A DNA stretch of 14,524 nt, taken from positions 1 to 14,524 of the forward strand of contig JAGZZN010000046.1 of the NCBI GenBank assembly GCA_018377375.1, given 5' to 3'. The notes under the pieces are model-generated. The model had not been told where the DNA came from and searched no databases. It saw only the letters and a list, made by a program, of their open reading frames with translations. Shown one piece after another: positions 5,770 through 12,284 of the stretch (position 1 is the first letter of the stretch; every line of letters begins with the position of its first letter). This DNA is from Streptococcus parasanguinis. GTDB lineage: Bacteria > Bacillota > Bacilli > Lactobacillales > Streptococcaceae. Made by a program: the position numbers and the translations under genes.

Positions 5770-7481
5770 TATACATGTTCATCAGATGATGAAAGGGGTA
5801 AAAATAGAGTAATTTTGGTATAGCTATTGGCCTTAGAATCGATCTCCATATGATAGGCTTCGCCAAATTGAAGACGCAATCGTTGGTCCACATTTTTCAA
5901 GCCAACACCTCCTAAACGAAGAAGGGTTTGGGCTGTTGATTCTGATCGGTCAAACCCTCGTCCATTGTCAAAAATCGATACGCAAGCGTAGTCTCCACTG
6001 ACTTCAGTTGTCACTCGAATGAGACCAGGCCGATCGATCTCCTTAATACCATGGTAAATCGCATTTTCCACTAAGGGTTGAAGCACTAATTTGGGGAGCT
6101 GATAGTCGCTCAACCGTTTATCTTCTAGAATTTCATAGTTGAGCTTTTCTCCATAACGTTGCTTCTGAATGAAAAGATACTGGCGGACATGGTCAATTTC
6201 ATCTCTCAGCAGGATTTGTTCCTGGCCTTGGTTGAGAGCCAGTCGAAAATATTGAGCCAGAGACTTAGTGATGTTGACCACGCGCCGACTATCATTAAAC
6301 TCTGCCATCCAGACAATCGTATCCAAAGTATTGTAGAGGAAATGCGGATTAATCTGAGCTGAAAGTGCCCGCAACTCGTACCGCCGTGCGTTCTGCTCCT
6401 CTTCCTTAACCTGTTGCATGAGATTATCGATTTGGTCCAACATGGCATTAAACGCTTGAGCGAGGGCCACCAATTCTGGAGATCCTTTGGCTACAGCTCT
6501 TACGTGAGCATCTCCTGCTCCAATCCTCAAAATGATGGTCTGAAGGTCTCGTAAAGGTTTGATCCACAAACGCAGAACAAAGCCGATCCCTATTAAACAC
6601 ATGATCAAAGCTAGTAATCCTAGACCAATGAAAGAGTACAGGAGCTGCGACTGCAGCATCTGAAGTCCTTCAAGTGAAGCCACTCCAATCAAGGTCCAAT
6701 CGCTATCTGGAATCGGAACCTGATAGATAAAATTCTGTCCTCCTTTAGCATAGCCATCTTTCACAGCAATATAGGGCTGCATAGCCTGCATTTCTTGACT
6801 GGAAGAATAGACCGCTTTTTTGGGATGGTAGACAAACTCATGCTTTTGATTAATGATAAAACTAAAGCCTTGTTTCCCTAGTTGAAGGTGATCCAAGTAA
6901 GCCTGAAGGCTATCGTAGCCAATATCCAAGCGTACTACTCCGAGATTTTGACCAGTCTGATCGACCACTTCTTGGGTAATAGAAACCACCCATTTTTCTT
7001 TTTCCGAGGTTAAGGATTCCTTTCGAGCTGGCGTCAAAACTGGCATGGCTCTTTCCTTAATCGCCTCTTGATACCAGCTTTCATTCATCATATCTGAGGA
7101 GGTCTGCATGCTGATTTTTGTATCTGTCGCTACCAGACGTCCATCCTTGGTCACCAAGACCGCTGAGACCAAGTCCGGATCTGTTTCAATCATCGTTCGC
7201 ATCAGGTGTTGAACCGTTTCTTGATCCGCACTCCTATCTTGGGCAAATTGGCGAACAGCCTGTTCTTTGCTAAGCACCGTCGTCGTCTGCTTTAATTTTT
7301 TTAGATAGGAGGTAATAAACTGACTGCTTTGATCGATACTATTTCTTGTCGTCCGCTCCGTTAGCTGGCGGATCGTCCCTGAACTCGTTTGATAGTAAAG
7401 GCTACCGATGAGACCAAAAAGTAGGAGAATGAAGAGAAAAAAGTAGAGGACCAGCTGAATCAGCAAGGGATATCGTTTCAT
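5769..7481 (-). CDS. YesM-type sensor histidine kinase (HK09/ZmpS-like)
   Basis: The 570-residue membrane sensor kinase has TM1 at about residues 8-29, an extracellular Cache-like sensor (about 35-275), TM2 at about 281-303 and a HAMP linker (about 304-357). Then comes a His_kinase domain of the LytS/YesM class: H380 in ALSAQINPHFLYNTLD is the phosphoacceptor. The ATPase domain shows the N box VENAIYHG (N463), DNGRGF and GGVGLKN. It overlaps the response regulator by ATGA and has AAGGAG 7 nt before its ATG. In Streptococcus pneumoniae, as I recall, the msrAB1 locus is followed by two-component system 09 (ZmpR/ZmpS) and this pair is probably orthologous. The ligand is unknown; no zmpB-type protease gene is in the window. 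Confidence 0.92.
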   Translation of the reverse strand: MKRYPLLIQLVLYFFLFILLLFGLIGSLYYQTSSGTIRQLTERTTRNSIDQSSQFITSYLKKLKQTTTVLSKEQAVRQFAQDRSADQETVQHLMRTMIETDPDLVSAVLVTKDGRLVATDTKISMQTSSDMMNESWYQEAIKERAMPVLTPARKESLTSEKEKWVVSITQEVVDQTGQNLGVVRLDIGYDSLQAYLDHLQLGKQGFSFIINQKHEFVYHPKKAVYSSSQEMQAMQPYIAVKDGYAKGGQNFIYQVPIPDSDWTLIGVASLEGLQMLQSQLLYSFIGLGLLALIMCLIGIGFVLRLWIKPLRDLQTIILRIGAGDAHVRAVAKGSPELVALAQAFNAMLDQIDNLMQQVKEEEQNARRYELRALSAQINPHFLYNTLDTIVWMAEFNDSRRVVNITKSLAQYFRLALNQGQEQILLRDEIDHVRQYLFIQKQRYGEKLNYEILEDKRLSDYQLPKLVLQPLVENAIYHGIKEIDRPGLIRVTTEVSGDYACVSIFDNGRGFDRSESTAQTLLRLGGVGLKNVDQRLRLQFGEAYHMEIDSKANSYTKITLFLPLSSSDEHV

Positions 7482-8212
7482 TCATGCTCTCCTTTTTTGT
7501 ACTGCCTTGGTGTCACCCCAACAACCTGCTTAAAGCGTTGAGAAAAATAGTTCATATCTTCAAAACCAACCTGATCGGCGATCTCATAAATTTTTAAATC
7601 TGTCGTGAGAAGCAAGAGTTGAGCCTTCTTCATTCGCTCTTGAATGAGGTAGTCTTGGAAGGGGAGTCCCAATTTTTTCTTGATCAATACACTTAGATAC
7701 GAGGCACTGAAACCAAGTTGATAGGCCAAATCCTTCAGGGTTAACTGGGAATCTGCTAAACGAGCATGAATGGCTTCTTCCAAGTCAGTCGAATAACCAT
7801 GACTGACCAAATCTTCGACTTGCGCCTTTTTTCGCTCTTGATCGAGTTTTCCCTTCACCTTTGCTAACATCTCTTCAATATCATCTTTTGAAAAAGGCTT
7901 CAACAAATAATCATCTGCACCTAACTTGATGGCTTTTCTCGCAAACTCAAAGTCATCATAACCTGTCAAAAAAATGATATGGCAAGACGGAGACTGCTCT
8001 TTGACGAGATGGGCCAGATCCAAGCCATTCATTTGTGGCATATTGATATCGGTTAGAAGGATATCAGCTGGTTGATCTTGAAACTTCTCCCAGGCCTCAC
8101 GGCCATTTTCTGCCTGGTTGATGACGGTCATTCCAAACTGTTCATAATCCACTAAGGAAGTCAGTCCCTGCCGGATAAGCTCTTCATCTTCCACAATCAT
8201 GATCGCATACAT
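7478..8212 (-). CDS. AraC-type response regulator (RR09/ZmpR-like)
   Basis: The 244-residue regulator has an N-terminal receiver domain: acidic pocket VEDEE (residues 7-11), phosphoacceptor D55 in LLTDINMP, and K105 in LLKPF. A charged linker leads to a C-terminal AraC-type double helix-turn-helix (about 142-242, with LAYQLGFSASYLSVLIKKK and IADQVGFEDMNYFSQRFK). It partners the overlapping YesM-type kinase. A GTG at 8221 is an alternative start, but AGGTGA lies 5 nt before the ATG at 8212 and overlaps that GTG, so I use the ATG. Targets cannot be read from the sequence. It sits 58 nt after msrAB, behind a putative promoter carrying an inverted repeat. Confidence 0.92.
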   Translation of the reverse strand: MYAIMIVEDEELIRQGLTSLVDYEQFGMTVINQAENGREAWEKFQDQPADILLTDINMPQMNGLDLAHLVKEQSPSCHIIFLTGYDDFEFARKAIKLGADDYLLKPFSKDDIEEMLAKVKGKLDQERKKAQVEDLVSHGYSTDLEEAIHARLADSQLTLKDLAYQLGFSASYLSVLIKKKLGLPFQDYLIQERMKKAQLLLLTTDLKIYEIADQVGFEDMNYFSQRFKQVVGVTPRQYKKGEHE

Positions 8213-8230
8213 GTCTTTCACCTACTTGTT

Positions 8231-8253
8231 TTTGCTATACTTATTATAGCAAA
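8231..8253. repeat. 9-bp perfect inverted repeat covering the -10
   Basis: Tttgctata (8231-8239) and tatagcaaa (8245-8253) are perfect inverted arms with a 5-nt centre. The -10 TATAAT lies inside. No T tract follows on either strand, so it is not a terminator; an operator is a better guess. Confidence 0.6.
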
Positions 8254-8272
8254 TTATAGATCGAATTGTCTC
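8243..8272 (-). promoter_or_regulatory. Probable promoter of the two-component genes
   Basis: The minus strand has GAGACA (8272-8267, 4 of 6 to TTGACA), an 18-nt spacer and the extended -10 TG-C-TATAAT (8251-8243). A second TATAAT lies at 8258-8253. The -35 overlaps the msrAB stop codon. Start would be near 8236, about 24 nt before the regulator ATG. The kinase and regulator may thus be made separately from the redox genes. Confidence 0.5.
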
Positions 8273-9392
8273 AGACATAGTCTAATAAATAACCGTAGCC
8301 CTTTTCTTTCATTTCTGCTTTGGGAATGAAGGTAATAGACAAACTATTGATGCAATAGCGAAGGCCACCTTTTTCCTTGGGACCATCGGTAAAAACATGG
8401 CCCAGATGAGAATTTCCTACACGGCTCCGAACTTCTGTCCGGGTCATATTGAAACTCTTATCCTCCTTATAGATTGCCACATCAGGACTAATAGGCCGAC
8501 TGAAACTTGGCCAACCACAACCAGAATCAAATTTATCCTTAGAAGAAAAGAGGGGCTCACCGGTCACGACATCTACATAAATACCGGCATCAAACTGATC
8601 CCAGTAACGATTGGAGAAGGCCCGTTCGGTATCATTTTTTTGTGTCACCGCATACTCTTCGGGAGATAACTTCTTTTTGATCTCCTCATCGCTTGGCTTG
8701 GAGTAGCGACTAGCATCAATAACAGGATAAGAAGCCTGATTGACATCGATATGGCAGTACCCATTCGGATGTTTCTTTAGATAATCCTGGTGGTAGTCCT
8801 CAGCCTTGATGAAATTGGTCAGTGGCTCTTTTTCCACTGCTAACGGTTTGTCGTATTTTTTTGCTTCTTCTTCAAAGACTTGATTAATGGTTGGAAGGTC
8901 TTCTTGAGAGACATAATAGACACCTGTTCGGTATTGTGTCCCTTGATCATTTCCTTGTCGATTCTTCGACGTTGGGTCGATAATCCGGAAATAATGCAGG
9001 AGCAATTCTTTCAGAGATACCTTCTTGACATTGTAGGTGATGTGAACTGTTTCAGCATGGCCTGTTTGAGGGACCAATTCATACTTGGTCGTTTCTCCCT
9101 TTCCATTAGCGTAGCCTGATACAGCATCGATCACACCTGGAACACGGGAGAAATATTCCTCTACGCCCCAGAAGCAACCACCAGCCAAATAAATTTCACG
9201 CTGATCCTTTGGATCAACCTTTTCCTTTGTTTCCTTTTTGGCTACTGGAGTCTGACTCATCGATGCTTTTTTAATCATCTCAGTGCTTGTTTCTGATTGA
9301 TCCATTCCGTTTGCTCCCTTACTAAAGAAAAAGAAACCAATAGATAATAAGCCAATGAGAAGGATAGCAAACACTTTCCACTTTGTTTCCAT
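8271..9392 (-). CDS. msrAB: Membrane-anchored methionine sulfoxide reductase MsrA-MsrB fusion
   Basis: This extracytoplasmic enzyme reduces both epimers of methionine sulfoxide in proteins. Length is 373 residues: an N-terminal membrane anchor (about 6-24), a Ser/Thr/Lys linker, MsrA (about 66-215) with catalytic C73 in GGCFWG and a further Cys, C213, then MsrB (about 236-370) with catalytic C347 in RYCINS and C292 in GCGWPSF. The usual MsrB zinc CxxC pairs are absent. AAGGAG overlaps the etrx stop 7 nt before the ATG, so the two are tightly coupled. In pneumococcus, as I recall, the equivalent MsrAB1 is reduced by the Etrx thioredoxins fed by CcdA, which matches the genes upstream here. Confidence 0.96.
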   Translation of the reverse strand: METKWKVFAILLIGLLSIGFFFFSKGANGMDQSETSTEMIKKASMSQTPVAKKETKEKVDPKDQREIYLAGGCFWGVEEYFSRVPGVIDAVSGYANGKGETTKYELVPQTGHAETVHITYNVKKVSLKELLLHYFRIIDPTSKNRQGNDQGTQYRTGVYYVSQEDLPTINQVFEEEAKKYDKPLAVEKEPLTNFIKAEDYHQDYLKKHPNGYCHIDVNQASYPVIDASRYSKPSDEEIKKKLSPEEYAVTQKNDTERAFSNRYWDQFDAGIYVDVVTGEPLFSSKDKFDSGCGWPSFSRPISPDVAIYKEDKSFNMTRTEVRSRVGNSHLGHVFTDGPKEKGGLRYCINSLSITFIPKAEMKEKGYGYLLDYV

Positions 9393-9403
9393 TGTCTATC
9401 TCC

Positions 9404-9967
9404 TTACTGCATGTTCTCTAGGGTCTTGAGGATATCCTCTTTATTCATATAGCCAATATGACTCTTTGCTAAAGTCCCATCACTATTGATAAAGAGCGCC
9501 GATGGATATGAACGAATCCCATACTCTTTTAGCAGTTCCCCTTTACTATCTAGCAAGACCGGGAAATCCTTGTAATCCAAAGACTGGTACCAGTTTTTGA
9601 AATCTGCTTCCGGTTTTTCACCATTAAAGGTTGGAGCTACAACGGATAAGACCACATAATCCTTACCCTCCTCTGCCTTTGCTAAATCATTTGTGTCGCC
9701 TAATGTTGAAAGACAGATTGAGCACCAGGAAGCCCAAAATTTGAGGTAAACTTTCTTTCCCTTATAATCGGATAAGCGGTAGGTCTTACCATCCACTCCT
9801 TGCAAACTAAACTCCTTCACTTTCTTGCCAGATGGTTGCCTAGCCCCAGCTTTGGCTGTTTGTTGGCTCATGTCCTTATTGGAAGCAGCCATTCCTTGAC
9901 TCGAACAAGCCCCCAAAAGTCCAGTACACAAGAATCCTGCAGCTACTAAAGCTAATTTCTTCATCAT
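9404..9967 (-). CDS. etrx1: Extracellular thioredoxin-like lipoprotein (Etrx type)
   Basis: This 187-residue TlpA/ResA-like thiol-disulfide reductase has a signal peptide ending in a lipobox (LLGAC, lipidated C21) and a Gly/Ser/Lys linker. The thioredoxin fold begins at about residue 50, with the active site WCSIC (C82, C85) and the cis-proline segment RSYPSALF. It should accept electrons from CcdA and reduce MsrAB. I chose the ATG at 9967, with GAGG 5 nt upstream; the ATG at 9964 is also possible. A longer reading frame from 10024 would put a charged 19-residue extension before the signal peptide and is unlikely. A 34-nt imperfect hairpin separates it from the lipoprotein gene upstream. Confidence 0.93.
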   Translation of the reverse strand: MMKKLALVAAGFLCTGLLGACSSQGMAASNKDMSQQTAKAGARQPSGKKVKEFSLQGVDGKTYRLSDYKGKKVYLKFWASWCSICLSTLGDTNDLAKAEEGKDYVVLSVVAPTFNGEKPEADFKNWYQSLDYKDFPVLLDSKGELLKEYGIRSYPSALFINSDGTLAKSHIGYMNKEDILKTLENMQ

Positions 9968-9983
9968 TATTACCTCTTTAAAT

Positions 9984-10017
9984 AAGGAGAAAGTCATCCT
10001 CAGATGACCTCTCCCTT
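9984..10017 (-). other. Intercistronic hairpin between lipoprotein gene and etrx
   Basis: Positions 9984-9998 pair with 10003-10017 through 15 positions, with one mismatch and three G-U wobbles in the minus-strand RNA, around a 4-nt loop. Only a weak CTTATTT follows, so it is a poor terminator. It may stabilise or process the mRNA, or lower expression of etrx relative to the lipoprotein. Confidence 0.5.
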
Positions 10018-10023
10018 CTTTCA

Positions 10024-10344
10024 TTAGTTGTCTGATTTCATATCAGATGATCCACTCTTTTCGTCTTTCATTTCTGAATCGCTGGATTTCATCTCATCCT
10101 TTTTCATATCGTCCTTCATTTCAGAACTGCTGTCAGACATCATAGATGAATCTTTCATGTCTTCTTTTTTCATTTTATCATCGGACATGGATGAATCCTT
10201 CATGTCATCCTTCTTCATATCGTCCTTCTTCATCATACTACTATCGTCCGTTTTTTTCATGTCTGAATCTGATTTCTGTCCAGAACAAGCTGCTAAAGTG
10301 ACGATGCTAAGTGTAGCAATAGAAAGTGCAAGAATTTTTTTCAT
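10024..10344 (-). CDS. Methionine-rich pentapeptide-repeat lipoprotein (MxKDx-like)
   Basis: The 106-residue protein has a classic lipoprotein signal peptide (MKKILALSIATLSIVTLAAC, lipidated C20). The mature chain is built almost only of Met, Lys, Asp, Glu and Ser, with no aromatic residues and no Cys after C20. I count 15 Met in 87 mature residues. From M38 to M68 a Met falls at exactly every fifth position (38, 43, 48, 53, 58, 63, 68). Repeats such as MKKDD and MKDSS recall the family I know as pentapeptide MXKDX repeat proteins, which has no established function. AAAGGAG lies 7 nt before the ATG. It lies between ccdA and etrx-msrAB, suggesting a surface methionine reservoir oxidised and then repaired by MsrAB; metal binding is an alternative. 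Confidence 0.88.
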   Translation of the reverse strand: MKKILALSIATLSIVTLAACSGQKSDSDMKKTDDSSMMKKDDMKKDDMKDSSMSDDKMKKEDMKDSSMMSDSSSEMKDDMKKDEMKSSDSEMKDEKSGSSDMKSDN

Positions 10345-10370
10345 GATTTTTCTCCTTTAATCATTCAAGA

Positions 10371-11081
10371 TTAGTGAAACAGGGATGCGAGGCTATTAAG
10401 ATTTCCTAGCATCAGCAAGATGCCCATCAAGATGATGAGGGCACCACCAATTTTTTTCAAGGTTCCCATATGGGGCTTGAGTTTAGCAAAATGTTGTAGA
10501 ACCCAGCTAGAAGCCAAGGCCAAAAGCAAGAAAGGCAGAGCCAAACCTAATGTATAGATCAGCATCAGGAGAGCGCCTTGTAAAGCACCATTTCCTCCAG
10601 AAGCGGCAATGGCTAGAACCGAACTCAGAACTGGTCCGACACAAGGGGTCCAACCAAAACTGAAGGTGACCCCTATCAGAAAAGCATTGAAGAATTCATT
10701 GCGCTCCCGATTCTTTTTGAGTTGGAGGGTCTTTTGTTTTTGGAGTTGTCTCAGATTGATCACTTCCATTTGGTGAATCCCTAATAGGATCACAATCCCT
10801 CCTAGCAGATAGCGAAACCATGGAGCATACAATACCTGGCCAAGGGCCCCTGCACCGTATCCTAGAATCAGGAAAACAGTTGATAGACCTGCGATAAAAC
10901 AAAGAGTCTTCACCAAGCCATACCAAGAAATATCTCTTCCAAAAATTCGAACTGTCTTCACACGTTCAGAATCCAATAGAATCCCTACATAGACTGGCAT
11001 CAGTGGCAAAATACATGGGGAGAAAAAGGATAGAACTCCCGCTAAGAATACTGAAATGGAAAACAAACTGGTTTGAATCAT
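10371..11081 (-). CDS. ccdA: CcdA-type transmembrane thiol-disulfide electron carrier
   Basis: This 236-residue, roughly six-helix membrane protein is of the CcdA/DsbD-beta family. It passes electrons from cytoplasmic thioredoxin across the membrane to extracytoplasmic thiol proteins. The two redox cysteines are in their usual contexts: C23 in LSFFSPCILPLMPVY and C147 in FSFGWTPCVGP. A Lys/Arg/Gln-rich loop (about 111-128) separates the two halves. GGAGGT lies about 7 nt before the ATG. It is the first gene of the block ccdA-lipoprotein-etrx-msrAB; the gap to the lipoprotein gene is 26 nt. A weak -10 (TATACT) lies upstream, just past the preceding terminator. Confidence 0.94.
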   Translation of the reverse strand: MIQTSLFSISVFLAGVLSFFSPCILPLMPVYVGILLDSERVKTVRIFGRDISWYGLVKTLCFIAGLSTVFLILGYGAGALGQVLYAPWFRYLLGGIVILLGIHQMEVINLRQLQKQKTLQLKKNRERNEFFNAFLIGVTFSFGWTPCVGPVLSSVLAIAASGGNGALQGALLMLIYTLGLALPFLLLALASSWVLQHFAKLKPHMGTLKKIGGALIILMGILLMLGNLNSLASLFH

Positions 11082-11109
11082 TTCACTACCTCCCTTTCTT
11101 TCTGATACC

Positions 11110-11115
11110 AGTATA
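11110..11115 (-). promoter_or_regulatory. Possible -10 of the ccdA operon
   Basis: TATACT on the minus strand lies 28 nt before the ccdA ATG, directly after the preceding terminator, which makes a promoter here necessary if the operon is independent. No good -35 is visible, since that place is occupied by the terminator stem, so an activator may be needed. Confidence 0.35.
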
Positions 11116-11118
11116 AAG

Positions 11119-11146
11119 AAAAAATCCCTCTAAAAATAGAGAGATT
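11119..11146 (-). terminator. Terminator after the AT-rich orphan gene
   Basis: Aatccctcta (11123-11132) pairs with tagagagatt (11137-11146) with one wobble around AAAA. It is followed on the minus strand by a T-rich tract (TTTTTTCTTT, partly overlapping the stem). It separates the sepM-side genes from the ccdA operon. Confidence 0.75.
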
Positions 11147-11180
11147 GATAAGCAAAAACTTGAATTTGATTAGAAGGTGA

Positions 11181-12134
11181 TTAATTCTTCGGATGGGCCT
11201 TTATCCATGCTACGAACTCGTCATAAGAGTGAATTTGTGTTTTCTCTCCAGTTGTTTCATCTGTGGCATACAGTTCCATGACATCTTGACCTTCCGGCGC
11301 AAACCAATGAATGATTTTATCAAACCATTCACGTTCATTGTATTGTTTAGGGCGGAAATATAATCCGTTTAGATATTTTATATTTTTTTCTAATTCTGGA
11401 TATAATTTAGAAAAGTTAGAACCAGAGACATTTATTTGAGACGGTTTATAATTCATTGGATAAAGTGAATTTTCGTTTCTTGAAAGATTATACTTTGCTA
11501 GATTCGCGTCGATCTGTTCAGAGATCCCACCCCTATACCAATCATATTTGTTTTTAAAATATTGTTGTTGCTTTTGGTCGATCTTCTGCATCTCTTTTTC
11601 AGAAATGTCATTATATCCTCCCCCATTAGCTAAAAACAGGATAGGTCTAATATTATCACCCATCAAGTCGTGATCACTTAATTTTTCCAAATTAAGTGTA
11701 AGATAATTGTCTCCGTTTTGTAAATAGGTCTGAGGAGCATTATTTGGTGCACGGTACAAATTATTTTTCCCAAGTAATTTATATAAGTCAAATTTAATAA
11801 TTTTTTCTTTATCACTTTGTATATCATAACTAATAATTTGATAATATTCTTCATTTCCAATCGGAGGAATCTTCTCAAAATTGCCTGTATAAAGTGTATG
11901 CGAAGAAACAGTTGTAACATAATTTTCTCCATATAAAACAACACCATCCAAATAATTATTTACGGCAACAAAAACAAATTTATCGTTATCAAATAATTGT
12001 ATTTTTCTAATTTTAGATGGTATATCATCTCTATACATCTTCTCAGGTGCTTTTTTGAGTCTCATAAAAATTATACTACCAACAACAAGCATAATTAGGA
12101 ATATGATCAACCTAGCCTTATTTTTGTTTCGCAC
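11181..12134 (-). CDS. Unrecognised AT-rich membrane-anchored or exported protein
   Basis: I do not recognise this 317-residue protein. It has one N-terminal hydrophobic helix (about residues 9-25, after a basic start) without a lipobox, so it is probably anchored with the rest outside. The body is polar and rich in Asn, Tyr, Lys and Asp, with one GGG segment (near residue 172) and a Trp-rich C-terminal part (WFDKIIHWFAPEG). The start is a GTG, with TAGGAG 9 nt upstream. Base use differs from its neighbours: 11761-11820 has 10 G/C in 60, against 31 in 60 for 12601-12660 in sepM. That suggests recent acquisition. No toxin, immunity or enzyme motif can be claimed. Confidence 0.8.
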   Translation of the reverse strand: MRNKNKARLIIFLIMLVVGSIIFMRLKKAPEKMYRDDIPSKIRKIQLFDNDKFVFVAVNNYLDGVVLYGENYVTTVSSHTLYTGNFEKIPPIGNEEYYQIISYDIQSDKEKIIKFDLYKLLGKNNLYRAPNNAPQTYLQNGDNYLTLNLEKLSDHDLMGDNIRPILFLANGGGYNDISEKEMQKIDQKQQQYFKNKYDWYRGGISEQIDANLAKYNLSRNENSLYPMNYKPSQINVSGSNFSKLYPELEKNIKYLNGLYFRPKQYNEREWFDKIIHWFAPEGQDVMELYATDETTGEKTQIHSYDEFVAWIKAHPKN

Positions 12135-12284
12135 TATGAGTTTCTCCTATTTTTCTTTTATTTCACATCACCAAATGCCTTTTTCAAAGACCACTCCTTT
12201 TCATTTGATAACCGTAGAGCATCTACTTGATATTAGTATGATTTCATATGAGATCCATTACTTTACTTGTCTCGAAAACTTCTT

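Noticed and set aside
9404..10024. Longer Etrx starting at 10024
   Set aside because: It would place a charged 19-residue extension before a normal lipoprotein signal peptide. The ATG at 9967 has its own ribosome binding site.
10028..10360. Plus-strand open frame of 110 codons opposite the lipoprotein gene
   Set aside because: It is the complement of the repetitive Met/Lys/Asp/Ser codons (giving Phe/Ser/Ile runs). The minus-strand gene has a strong ribosome binding site and a lipobox.
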